Shown here: piece by piece, positions 11,096-21,545 of the stretch | Layout of the letters: each line of letters begins with the position of its first letter | Numbering within the stretch: the first letter of the stretch is position 1 | DNA from: Diphasiastrum complanatum | Lineage: Eukaryota; Streptophyta; Lycopodiopsida; Lycopodiales; Lycopodiaceae | Length of the DNA stretch: 64,000 bases | Direction of reading: 5' to 3' | Assembly (NCBI GenBank): GCA_029204225.1 | Contig: CM055106.1 | Coordinates: 36,800,361 to 36,864,360, forward strand | Translations under genes and position numbers: made by a program | The notes under the pieces: model-generated | Told to the model about the DNA's origin: nothing | The model's input: the letters and a program-made list of their open reading frames with translations, nothing else | The model's database searches: none

Positions 11096-11463
11096 ATTTG
11101 AAGAAGCAAAGATATGAAGGTAGCAAGCAAATCAACTTTACTACTAATGATGAGGATCTAGGAGGTTGTCATTCTCATTTGATGTGTTCTTCAAGTCTAA
11201 TATCAAGTGAAGGTGACAAAGATTCATGGTGGATTGATAGTGGAGCTAGTTCACACATGAATAGTCACAAGGAGTTCTTTACTTCTTTGGTCACTTATAA
11301 TGGAGCCAAGAAAGTGATACACATGGCCAATGGTGGTAAGTGTGTGATTGAAGGTATTGGTTCAATTCCTATTTGTCTCTCTACTAATAGGAAAGCAAGA
11401 CTTGATGGTGTTCTTTACATTCCTTCACTTTCAAAGAATTTGACAAGTGTTGTGGTCAGATGA
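11096..11463 (+). pseudogene. G1 aspartic protease
   Basis: Contains the copia protease motif W-W-I-D-S-G-A-S-S-H followed by an IHMANGGKC strand, GIGSIPI and the closing LDGVLYIPSLSKNL block, in the usual order. The last segment runs into a frameshift and stop at 11461. Nothing downstream resembles the WH..LGH pre-integrase motif. That makes this a gag-protease element, not a truncated full copia, although a deletion of pol cannot be excluded. Confidence 0.82.
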
Positions 11464-12540
11464 TAGAGAAAGGATACATGGTAAAGTTTGGTGGTGATGC
11501 TTGTTTCATTACAAAGGAAGAAATCTTGGTTGCTAGGGGCAATAGACAAGGTAGACTTTTCAAGCTTGATGCTTTTGTTATGGCTAGCAAAATGGATGGA
11601 ATGGAAAAGGTGATTGGTCTCAACTTTCCAAAGTTACCTTTTAGCATTGATAAGATTGGCGGATCTTATGCAAAGTCTAAAAAGCTTCCTTATGCTAGAT
11701 CTAGGTCAAGATCTAATATGCTTCTTGGAGATGTTCATCTTTGTGCTAACTTGGCTAGTCTTGACGATAATGATGGTTCTTCATGGCAAGTGCAAGCATG
11801 CAAAAGGTAAGGAAAGAGCTAACTTCATCAATGGAGGTGGTGATGGTTCTTCCTTGAAAAAGGTAATGATTTCTTTGATCATATGGAAAAAGATGTTGCT
11901 AGGTGCATGCATGAAGGAGATGGTTCATCTACATTTTTTTTCTGATGAGTCCAAGAAAGTCATTTTTGCAGCAAGTGGAGTCACATGTCTTCATAAAAAG
12001 AGAGTAGATCAAATGGTTGAAGAAGAAGATAGTCATGAGACTTGGTGAGGAAGATAGTCACAAGTCAAAAAGAAGAGAAGTATGTGAAGTGTTCAAAGTA
12101 GGATGATGCAATCATTAAGAGGGAGTCTTATGAAGGAAAGTGCAATGGAAGATTGGTTCTTGGGAAGGTCAAAAGCATGGATCTCACATCTCTTCATCAA
12201 CTCAAAGGATTCTATGATTGTGAATTGGTCACTCATGATCAAGATGCATGAGTTCTCTTGGGTTCATCTATCCATTGGTGCACTATCTTGATGATATCTT
12301 GCAATCTTGTGTGTAGAATGCTCATATTTTGTTATTTTTGGATCCACGTGTGGGAAGTACAATAGGATACTATTATAGTATGGACATCAACTTCATTTTA
12401 TCATATATTTGATGTTTTATCAAGTTCTTATTGAGTTTTCATCTCTTTCATTGAGTAGATGTTGATTTTTTTACATTGGCAATGTTGTAGATTGTGTTGA
12501 CCTTCTAACCAAAGATCAAAGGGACATTTTGGATCTTAAT
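11464..12540 (+). other. G1 3' region, non-pol, and part of right LTR
   Basis: Open frames at 11460-11810 and 11614-12048 continue from the protease but have no integrase, RT or RNase H motif. They look like the spacer that replaces pol. From about 12300 the sequence (GATCCACGTGTGGGAAG, then TATTATAGTATGG) resembles the U3 region of other G-family LTRs, which share CACACGTGTGGAGT-like motifs (15300, 20900). The exact start of the right LTR is not visible. Confidence 0.5.
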
Positions 12541-12558
12541 GATATGAAATTCTTTACA

Positions 12559-13975
12559 ACTGGTCCACCGTAAATTTCTTGTGTTTCTGGAACTTGCTCT
12601 TCAGGTTCACGATGAGCTTTAGGTAACATGATCACAACACCATCAAGAGTATAACGTTTGAAATGATCTGGCATGTCTTGATGAACTTCATCTTCTTTCT
12701 CATATTCAAAGGGATTAATCATTGTTTTGCATTTAGATTTCTTGCGAGAAGGTGATGACTTTCTAGAACTCTGACTTGAATAATCATCTTTAATCTTTCC
12801 CTTCCCTTTATCCAATAAAGGTGTGTATCTTCAAGGGTAATATTTTTTGGATCAATCGTTGAAATCACTTCATTTGGTGGATTCTTCCACTTCAGGACCA
12901 TATTGTAATGTTGTTTAGCTTTCTTCTTCATCATTGGTCTTGTGGTCTTCCCTTCCTCCAGCATGACTACTTTGGCAATTGTATTGGTGGCTCATCAAGA
13001 ATATTGCGAACTCCAAACCTCGTAGGATCCATATGATTTAGAATTTGATCATCAGTGAGTTTCGCATTCTCATTGTAAGATAAAACATGACTGACATGAA
13101 TAAGTTCATCTTCAATAGGATCTGGAATCGGATCAGTCGTTATCCATGCCACATTTATCCTATTGACTGGAAATGTTATTGGTGTATCAAGGGTACGAAC
13201 AGTTACAAGAATATTGCTTACTTATGACTTGTCATCCCTTTTGCACATATAACCTATTGTACAATCCACAGTTGCAAGAGCTTGATTCCAGTTAACATTA
13301 TCTGTTTGAGAGTCATAATGAACTCCCAAAGCTTTATTTGCTCGATCACAAGAATGATTCATGGTTCATGAATCATCATCTTCCTTTTGAACTGCTAGTT
13401 TAAATGTCCATGTCAATGGATCAACTTTGACTGCACGTTCACGATTTTGAAATGTGAGATTTCCTATTCCCCAGTTATGAATCACTTGTGCAACTCGTAA
13501 CCATGGGTGTCCCAGTAAAATGCGCTAAACCGATGGTGCGTCTGGTAAATCCATTACTACAAAAGTAATGACAAACTGGATATCCGCAATTTTCATTGGT
13601 ATATGTTCAATTATGCCTTTAGGTCAAACTGTAGTCTATGACATAGCAAAATTGACAGGCTTAATCTTTGTAAAACCCCATTTGGCAAATAACTTTGTTA
13701 AGATCAGATTGACTCATGAACCTCCATCTATCACAATTGTCTCTCGACTAAATTGTTTATGTTGTATCGGCAAGGTAATATTTCTCTGCTCACTCTCCCA
13801 GGCTTTCCCTACATTGAGTACTTCATTTAAATCTTCAATATCAGCACACAATAGTGATTCTTACTGGACCTTTGATTCAGTCTTCATCAATCTCTCGACT
13901 AATACTTCTTTGGCTTGAGGCACCAACTTCAAGAATTCTCCCAGAGTAATGTTTATCTTACTTGAAGGATATTGT
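12559..13975 (-). pseudogene. Ty3/gypsy gag-protease fragment
   Basis: On the minus strand, a retropepsin-like motif I-V-I-D-G-G-S-x-V-N-L-I lies near 13720-13750. It is followed by a PIHxxxIxFxVxDLP-type strand region and the closing GHPWLRVAQVIHNWG (about 13440-13530), as in gypsy proteases. Upstream is a Glu/Lys-rich segment. Downstream a basic Ser/Lys region (12815-12700) leads towards RT. Stops at about 13530, 13620 and elsewhere show decay. Together with 2641-3627 it would form one gypsy element whose middle was opened by G1. Confidence 0.68.
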
Positions 13976-14400
13976 TGGAGGGTTTGTGGATCTTGAGAAA
14001 ACCCTAACCCTAGTTAATAAGTAGAAGGGATTTGGCACCCTGTGTGTGTAAGTCCAACTTGATGATCACATAGTTATTTGATTAGTTAGAAGTCAATAAA
14101 ATTAATGTCGTAGGGCCTAAAAGTGACCGTAGTATCACAAAATCATATACCGAGCGGGTATGAGTCTATGATACCATTGTTGATACCAGTCGGGCACCTA
14201 TATACCTGCCCAACACTGGTTAATACCAAAAATAGAAGGCTAAAGTGATTGTTCATCTAGTTGTTGGTAACCTTTTGTGGAAAGTTTAACACCTATTTAC
14301 AAAAATATCAGTTCTCTAAGAAGAATCTTTGCCAGAGTAAGAGTAAGTCCAACATACTATTTTTTATAATCAGTGAGTTGGGCGAATGCTCAGTCAAGGA
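13976..14400. other. Non-coding; imperfect hairpin
   Basis: No gene seen. Near 14186-14230 an inverted repeat pairs CCAGTCGGGCA with TGCCCAACACTGG across an AT-rich loop. It may be a remnant of a terminal repeat from another element. Confidence 0.35.
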
Positions 14401-15125
14401 CAGTTGTCATATTGATCTACTTTTGTCAAAGATAGGCTCTTTTTTTGCAAAAATAACAGTATTACTTTTAATCCTTCGCTAAATTTTGGATCTTAATGAT
14501 CATGGTATCAAAGCTTTGGTGTAGGTTAATTGGAGGATTAGCCAGGTTTAGCAAGGATTTAGAGGAGCTATTAATTCTAGAGCATGCTAGATTGATTCCT
14601 ACTCAAAAATCAAGCGTTTTACAAGTGTAGAATTGATTTTTTGTAAATCAAAACCTAATAGAAATCAAAATCATTGAAGTAGGCTAACTTCACTCCATAC
14701 TTGGTGGAATGTGGCAAATTTAATTGCTATGAATAGGTCTTATTGCATTCTACAAGATAGTATATCAACATTTTAGCAACTGCATGTAGAATTTGGAAGA
14801 TTCAATTTTTTGTGATTTTGTCAAAACCTTAATTTTGATTGGATCTCTCTTTTTTGAAGTTGTTGGACTTTAATAGAGAGTGTTTTAGTCATAGGAAGTG
14901 GCAAGATTCATTAGATTGTTGGTTGATCACAGGTTGATCAAGAATCTTCATTCCATGTGTTGGATTTGCTAGGTTTGGTGCAAGAACGAGATTAGAGAGG
15001 TTCCATATCTTTGTGATTTCATCTTAAGTTCATTTGTTGACATTCAAGAGAGTGCTTTGTGCATTGAAACAGGTTGGAAGAGAGGATCAGGTCATTGCAA
15101 CATGGCAACCTCAAGTGGCTACATG
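14401..15125 (+). mobile_element. G2: LTR end, primer site and leader
   Basis: The LTR end with GGATCTTAATGAT and a terminal CA is at 14502. It is followed by TGGTATCAAAGC (14503-14514), one mismatch from the initiator tRNA-Met primer site. The leader from 14515 parallels the G1 leader and crosses, without interruption, the position where Copia-1 sits in G1. An ATGGCAACCTCAAGTGGC near 15102 probably marks the gag start of this family. Confidence 0.65.
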
Positions 15126-15652
15126 GACTTTTTCAAGAGTGTGATTCAATCGTAGGAGTTAGAAAAAGTTCAATATATTGAGGTTTGATCAAGAGTGATC
15201 AAGAAATCATCATTCTATGTGCTAGGATTTGCTAGAAGAGAGAAAATGAGAGGCTAGATTGTGTCCAAATCTTTGTGATTTCTGTTGAGTTCACACGTGT
15301 GGAGTGCCCACTACATGTGATTTAGATCTCCTAAGGTGTGTGGATGCACAATGATCAAGATTAGATTGAGATTATTTATCTAGCTCTCAATGGCAAAAAT
15401 ACCCTACTACATGCATTAAATCACTTCTAAAGTACATACACACGTGTGGAAAGTGTTCCAAAAATAAAACTAAGTAAAATTAAGCTCCTCTCCTCGGGTA
15501 GAGAGAGAATCCTACCAATGGCTCTCGGGTAGAGAGAGAAAGCTAAAAACCACTTAGACTCAAAATCATTCAAGATCTCCAAATCAATTAGATCAAAGTG
15601 AGAAGTACAATGATACTATAGATCCACGAGCTAACACAATGCTCAAACATGA
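15126..15652. other. Inserted or duplicated DNA inside G2
   Basis: This interrupts G2 between its gag start and the gag body. It contains LTR-like stretches (CACACGTGTGG at 15293 and 15432) and GAGAGA-rich short repeats at 15500-15540. No coding sequence was seen. Confidence 0.4.
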
Positions 15653-15783
15653 TTGGACCACACTTTTGCCACCTCTTAGTCCTATTGGACCATTGATCCA
15701 TTCACCTCTTGATTCTATTGGACCATTCATGGTTCTACCTCTAGATCCTATTGGACCATTCATGGCACCACCTCTAAATCCTA
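15653..15783. repeat. 32-33-bp tandem repeat, four copies
   Basis: Four consecutive units begin TTGGACCA and end CCTA or TCTA; lengths are 32, 33, 33 and 33. The last two differ at few positions. Confidence 0.85.
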
Positions 15784-15786
15784 TTG

Positions 15787-16061
15787 GACCTCTTGAACTT
15801 CATCAAACAAAAGCATAACACGTGGCTACTATCCATTTAGCTCGAGTTTTGCCTCCTACACTACTTTTTGGCTCAATAGTGGCATTACATGTGGAATTGG
15901 ACAATTTGCCATCTATGCCAAATTTGACCTCTTGAACTTCATCAAACAAAAGCATAGCACGTGGCTACTATCCATTTAGCTCGAGTTTTGCCTCCTACAC
16001 TACTTTGGCTCAATAGTGGCATTACATGTGGAATTGGACAATTTGCCATCTATGCCAAATT
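15787..16061. repeat. Tandem duplication, about 139 bp x 2
   Basis: Units begin at about 15787 and 15926 and carry CCTCTTGAACTTCATC, then CTCGAGTTTTGCCTCC and GGAATTGGACAATTTGCC. The second copy is 3 bp shorter within a T run. The copies are nearly identical, so the duplication is recent. Confidence 0.9.
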
Positions 16062-16275
16062 TTACCCTATCAACATCCTACACCAACATGCTTGATAAAA
16101 AAAAAGTATAAGACCCCTATAACTAACATAGATAACCTTTTTGCATTTCTCACAATTTATTCTTTGGAGTTTCATTTGTTGATTTTCAAGAGAGTGCTAA
16201 GTGCATTGGAACAAGTTCAAAAATAAGATCAGTTCATTGCAACCTCAAGTGGCTTCATGTGGAAGGCAATGACAG
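16062..16275 (+). repeat. Second copy of the G2 leader end
   Basis: About 16140-16265 repeats the region 15020-15120 (CATTTGTTGA.TTTCAAGAGAGTGCT, then CAACCTCAAGTGGCT). The leader-gag junction is therefore present twice, flanking the 15126-16140 insert. Confidence 0.7.
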
Positions 16276-17040
16276 GCTTACCTCAACAAATTTTTCAACT
16301 TGGAAGGTGAGGATGGAGTCTTTGCTAGATACGAATGATTGATGGATATTGTTGTAGGTGTGGAAGAGAGACCTTTGGCACCTAAAGAGCAATTGACGGA
16401 TGACAAGAGCACAAAGAAATCTTTATATGTGCTCAAGATGAATGTGACTAATGAACTTCTCAAAGAAGTTGGTAAGTGCACTACAACTAGTGAAGCTTGG
16501 GAAACCTTGAAGAAGGTTTATGAGTCCAAGTCTACATCTAGGGTCCTAACCCTAAGGAGGCAAATTTTTCAAAGTCTTAAAAAGAAGGATGAAAGTTCTC
16601 ATGCTTTTGTTTTGAGAGTTAAAGCTTTGAGTGATGAACTAGCATGTATTAGTGAAAGCATTAATGTTGATGTGGAACTTGTTCAAGTTGTTCTTAATGG
16701 CTTTCCGGATGATCATGGTAATTTGGTGCAAAGTTTTGCTATTTAAAAGACATTGCCAAGTATGGAGGACTTGCAAGAGGTCTTGGTGGCTGAAGAGTTT
16801 TGACTCCAAGCAAGAGGAGGATCATCTTCTACATCTCAAGTTAGAGAGGAGGAATCTATGTTCTCAAAAGGCAAGTTCAAGGGCAAAGGCAAAAGCAAAT
16901 GGTCAAAAGGGCAAGATCAATCATCTGAAATCGTTTATTACAAGACCCACAATCCTCTTGCTTCCAAAATTGGGCATCAAACAAATCAAAAAATTGAAAT
17001 CCAATTTCTTTTTGCAAAGCAAAGATAAAAAGGATTAGTA
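16276..17040 (+). pseudogene. G2 gag
   Basis: Same copia-type gag as G1: AWETLKKVYESKSTSRVLTL, RRQIFQSLKKKDE, FVLRVKALSDELACISES and LVQVVLNGFPDD, then a stop at 16744, TLPSMEDLQEVL and a second stop near 16801. The basic tail (KGKFKGKGKSKWSKG) matches G1. No intact zinc knuckle or protease follows, so the copy is truncated after the basic tail. The N-terminal WKV.ME segment around 16300 is out of frame. Confidence 0.82.
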
Positions 17041-17573
17041 ATTGTGTGAAACAATAAGGCTTGACAAAAACTTTTATTCATATTGCGGTGACAGACTATG
17101 TCCATTCCAAGAAGATTGGTTGCCAAAAAGCAATATGGTGCTTCATCAATCTCTTCTTTGACCACCATTTCTCCTTCATGGGACCATGGGTTATAGATTG
17201 AAGCTAACATATGGATTCAATTCAACAATTTTGGATCTGTACTGATGCAACAAGTTTTGGACATGTTATCCTCAATCAAGACTACTTAACCGAGGCGATA
17301 AAGTTGATCAAACAAGTGTCTTCATTTTTTAGGACAATAATTGTTAAGTAGGGAGAGTGTCATGTACTTCTAGCACATGAAGCTTATAATGCATTAAAAT
17401 ATCCAATGTAAGCTTTGTTATGCCCAAAAGGAGCTATTAGCCTTATGACTAAGATGGTTCTCTCTTTAGACTCTCCAAAGTACTTAAATAAGGATGATAG
17501 GCCAACAAGGGCCCAAAGTAGATGTAAGAAGACTTAACAAGGGCTAAGTATCTTTCAAGATGATTATGTCTAG
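17041..17573 (+). other. G2 3' end with polypurine tract and LTR start
   Basis: No protein motif. At 17347-17358 AAGTAGGGAGAG is followed by TGTCATGTACTTC, the expected polypurine tract and LTR start of a plus-strand element. Whether this LTR pairs with the one ending at 14502 could not be established by eye. Confidence 0.4.
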
Positions 17574-17981
17574 TTAAGTTAGGGGATTGTCTATAAAGCC
17601 ACCAAAGCCTCTTGCAAGTCCTCCACATTTGTTGGTAGTCTTTTGAATGGCAAAGCTTTGCACAAGGGTAGACTGATCATCAAACAAGCCATTAAGAAAA
17701 ATTTGAACAAGTTCTACATCCTTAATGCTTTCATCAATGCATGACAATTCATCATTCAGAGCTTTAAATCTCAAAACAAAAGTGTGAGCACTTTTCTCCT
17801 TCTTTTGAAGACTTTGAAAGATTTGCTTCCTTAGGGTTAGAGTGCCCCATATGTTGACTTGGATTTCCTTCAAGATTTCCCAAGCATCACTTGATAAAGT
17901 ACATTTGCCAACCTCCTTGAGAAGTTCATTTGTCCCATTCCTCCTGATCACATAAAGAGCTTTTTTTTGCCTTCCCATCAT
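17574..17981 (-). pseudogene. G3 gag fragment
   Basis: Minus-strand copy of the same gag: NELLKEVGKCTLSSDAWE, TLRKQIFQSLQKKEKSAH, FVLRFKALNDELSCIDES and LVQIFLNGLFDDQ. A small frame-preserving deletion removes the YESKSTSR segment. There is no zinc knuckle or protease. It is oriented against G2, with its primer site at 18460-18471, so it belongs to a separate element. Confidence 0.82.
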
Positions 17982-18459
17982 ACCTCACTTGAGGTGCCAA
18001 AGATCTCTCTTCACATGATCACACCACAATAGAATGAATCTTGAATCTAAAAGATCTTGAAAACACTCTTGAAAAGGTTAGGAGAGATTCTATTCAAACT
18101 TTAAGAATTCACAATCATTCATACTATTGAAAGAATTAAAATCTATATGCAAAACTAGCAATCTTGATCTAGATTCCTGATTGTAGGAGATGACCTATTC
18201 TCCACAAGATGGGACTTTTGTATCAATGATCCCGATCAATAGAAGAAAAAAATCAGCTACTCATACCATTGAAAGAATTAAAATCTATATGCAAAAGTAC
18301 CAATTTGATCTAAAACATGCTTGAGATCTCATAGATCCACTTTCTACACATGAAATTGCTAGATTTGATCAACACTCCACATCAACTCTCACTAGAATTA
18401 GTGGCGCCCTCAAATCCTTTACTAGATTTGGCACTATCTCCAATTTCAACCTGCAACTT

Positions 18460-18471
18460 GCTCTGATACCA
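18460..18471 (-). promoter_or_regulatory. G3 primer-binding site
   Basis: On the minus strand it reads TGGTATCAGAGC, a perfect initiator tRNA-Met primer site, preceded by CTTTTCACA as an LTR end. The leader (17982-18459) reads towards the G3 gag and resembles the G4 leader, including a shared GGATTTGAGGGCGCCA segment. Confidence 0.8.
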
Positions 18472-20094
18472 TGTGAAAAGGTACATCCAATTATGACACT
18501 AATTGATCTATTTACATCACACAAATGTGTGGATTCAAGCACATCAACTTTAAAAGCATTCTACACACTAGAATCACCAATATCAAGAGGGAAGAGATAG
18601 AAAAACACAAGAGGATATAAGTAGAAGGTTTTCCAAATACAAAGAGAACAATCAAATTATTTTTCCATAATGGTCCTACTATATATAACAACAAATATGT
18701 CATTTTGGCCAGTTTTCAATTATTGCCCTAATTGGTGGTTTCCAAGTACTTACCAAAAACCTAGAAATCTAGTACCACATCTCCTTTCTTGTGGTTGTTG
18801 AGATGAGAATTGGTATTAGAGAGTCTTGCAAGCACAAGAATTTATGGGAGGCCAATTACTAGATAAAAGCATCTCTAGTTAGAAGTAAATTTAGAGATAC
18901 ATTTCTTTATGTCAATAATTTATAAAAATAGTAAGATTACTTTTTGAAAATTATTTGATGTGGCTAAGGTCGGATCACTTTGTACTTGAGATACATTTGA
19001 TAAGAAATAGAACAAATCCTATCTATCATCATGAACTATGAAAGGTTCAAATGAAGTATATTCACCATTGCCTCTTGCATTTCAAAATGCACCTTTAAGT
19101 GGATAGGTTCCAATAATGTTGATAACTTTGTGGTAGAACTTGGAAAGTGCAACTTAGATGATTTAGCCAAAGCACATGTCTCTCTTACATCACCATCTTT
19201 TGCCAAAGATTTAAAGCTTATGAGTAGACTCCTCCTTCCACGCAATATCTATGATGGGAAGATTGGAAAGATCCAACTCCTTCTGACATGACCCCACTTG
19301 TTCTATCTCCTCTCTATAAAGATCACAAATCTTAGAATCAATCTTCACCAACATCTCTTAACCTTGGAAAATGGACCTTGTCTAGATCACAAAGGTTGAC
19401 TAGAATCAATTTGAGCCTCACAAAGATAGCTTGACTGAAACAAATTTGAGCTTCATATTATTACATGTCAATTCTACACCAAAAATTAATAATTTTGACC
19501 TCGAGAAGCAACACAAAATCTATCCTTCTCTCCACATTCTGATCTATGATCAGACTTGAAAAACCACTTTTGCCAACTGGAACTCGCATCAAAACATTAG
19601 ATTTGATTATCCAATCTCAAATCTACCCATAGATCTAAAATCCTTATAGATTTCTTTTTACCTAGTGCAACAAACTCATCAAAATCTACAAACATGTTAA
19701 TTTGAGATTAACTCACGAAGACTCAAAGACAATTTTTGATCTCAAAGGCAATTTTTGATCTCAAATTTCCAATGCTACCACTTATTAGAAGCTCTCCCCT
19801 CCAGAATAAACTTTTCCACCTTAAAAGTTACTAATTTTGGACTCAAATATTGATCAAGCACTCATCCTCTTGCACTTGGCTTTAATAACATGTGTAAGAA
19901 AAGTACAATTAGGACCATAAATGGATTCATTCAATCCACAAGAATGATTGGTTGCATTACTATCTTCATCTTCATCAAAACTAATATCCAAAATTGACAC
20001 AATGTAGATATATAAGCAAGGGCAATCTAAAGCAAAGTGTTAATAATCAAATAGGCTTCACAAGTGTGAACCACAGTCTGATGTATGGACAGAG
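18472..20094. other. G3 LTR of unknown length, then non-coding DNA
   Basis: The G3 5' LTR starts at 18472, reading on the minus strand, but its far end was not found. Beyond it are AT-rich sequences and a short duplication of CAATTTTTGATCTCAAA at 19728-19768. No supported gene. Confidence 0.4.
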
Positions 20095-21062
20095 TGTGAA
20101 AAATTGGCAAATTCTAGCTTGAATATTTTACAACATCTTGTATGGAAATCTCACATGTGTGGAGCATGTTCCCATGTGTGGAAATTAGTCGTAATCATGT
20201 TAGATCTATGTTGAGTTAGGGATCTATTTGAACTTTTTTAGACATCTTTCCACATGCTAGTTGGAGAGAGGGCCAATATTGGCATTAGAGGCAAAATAGG
20301 CAAGTACACATGTCAAGTCATGATTAGGCCAAAAGTAGAGTGTGATGTGGCTCGAGCTAGGTTAGGCTTGTTACATTTGTCAAGATGAGGTGTGTGACAC
20401 TTCCCTATGTGTTCGCATGAGAGCTAGAAATCCATAAAATTGATCCAATCAAGTTTGAGGGCTCATAAGTCACTCAACCAATCAAATTAGGAGGAGGAAA
20501 TCATGTTTCACTCCCTTCTATCTCGAGTTGCTACATATAGGAGCAATAGTCCATTTCTGATTGAGTTTTTTGGAGTTAATGTGAGATACACTATTTTGAG
20601 TCAATTTGGCATTCTCTCTCTACCTGAGTTTTGCATGTTGCAAGGCTTTTCTATGCTTCGATTTTTCAAGTACAAGCGTAATCCTAGGTTTTTGGTTAAG
20701 TAGGGCATACTTAGGGAAAGTGGCTAAATGACCGCTGCTATAAATAGTTGTACCTACATGGAGAACAGATCATTGTTTTCTCTTATGATGTGGAAAAAAT
20801 CATCTTTGTTGATTTTATGTCCATTTCTTATGGTTTTCTCATGATATGTTGAGTTTCTATGTGTAGAATGTTGATTTTCTTGTTGATCTAGCTTTCACAC
20901 ATGTGGAGTACTGTAATGTACTGATGTTGTATGGACATGGATAGTACTAAATCAGATCCAAGTGGCTATGATCAGATCTTGATGCATTTCTAAATTCTAG
21001 CATGCATAAAGTTGAGTTTTCTATGTTGTTGATGAATCTAGTTGTGCCTCCGATTTTACACA
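20095..21062 (+). repeat. G4 LTR
   Basis: Begins TGTGAAAAATTGG and ends CCGATTTTACACA. The inverse of the end, TGTGTAAAATCGG, matches the start at 11 of 13 bases, with TG...CA termini. A TATA-like TATAAATAG lies near 20739. The primer site follows directly. Length about 968 bp. Confidence 0.65.
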
Positions 21063-21436
21063 TGGTATTAGAGCAAGTTGCAGGCCAAACATGGTGGTAT
21101 TACCAAATCTAGAAGTGGATTTGAGGGCGCCATAAATTCTTTGTGAATTTGGAAGTTCTACTATCCCAAATCAAGCATTTTTAACATTGATTGGATCTTT
21201 GTGATCTTATTACCATTTTAGATCAAATCACGTAGACGATGTAGATTTTCCTTGATTCAATATTTTGCATTTGTGGAGTAACTCTAAATTTGATAGGATC
21301 TCTTGATTTTCAAGTTGCCGGACTTTTCAGAGTGTGTTTCAATCTTAGGTGTTGGAAAAAGTTCATCATATTGTGTTTACATCTATTGTGATCAAGGAAT
21401 CAAGATTCTAGGTGCTAGGATTTATGTGGTGTAAAT
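21063..21436 (+). mobile_element. G4 primer site and leader, truncated
   Basis: TGGTATTAGAGC (21063-21074) is the tRNA-Met primer site with one change. The leader resembles G3 and the distal G1/G2 leader (AGAGTGTGTTTCAATCTTAGG), then ends at a G-rich stretch near 21440. No gag follows. Confidence 0.65.
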
Positions 21437-21545
21437 TTGTAGAAAAGGGGGAGGGGGGAGGGGATTGTACCCCAATCCCCCCTCCCATTTTATTTTTTTT
21501 AATAATGGGGGCCTGATGAAATATTAAGCCCCCTTTTTTTTCTTC
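21437..21545. repeat. G/C-run hairpins
   Basis: GGGAGGGGATTG pairs with CAATCCCCCCTCCC across a 4-5 nt loop. About 20 nt further, GGGGGCCTG...AGCCCCC forms a second stem. This is the abrupt end of G4 and could be the edge of another inserted element. Confidence 0.5.

Larger units (their letters stand above)
3628..12558 (+). mobile_element. G1: gag-protease-only copia-like element, interrupted by Copia-1
   Basis: The left LTR is about 3628-3811, followed by a decayed primer-binding site TGGTATCT. The right LTR end is at 12558. Internal DNA is 3812-4047 plus 10082-12300, contiguous once Copia-1 is removed: the related G2 leader at about 14727-14800 runs straight across the same point. Without Copia-1 the element is about 2.9 kb and encodes gag and protease but no integrase, reverse transcriptase or RNase H. 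It sits inside a minus-strand gypsy element. The 5-bp flanks TCTGA and ACTGG agree at only 3 of 5 positions, as in an old insertion. The right LTR is only clearly similar over its last ~40 bp, so its start is uncertain. Confidence 0.6.

Noticed and set aside
18460-18471. tRNA genes at GCTCTGATACCA or TGGTATCAGAGC sites
   Set aside because: These are retrotransposon primer-binding sites next to LTR ends; no tRNA cloverleaf surrounds them.
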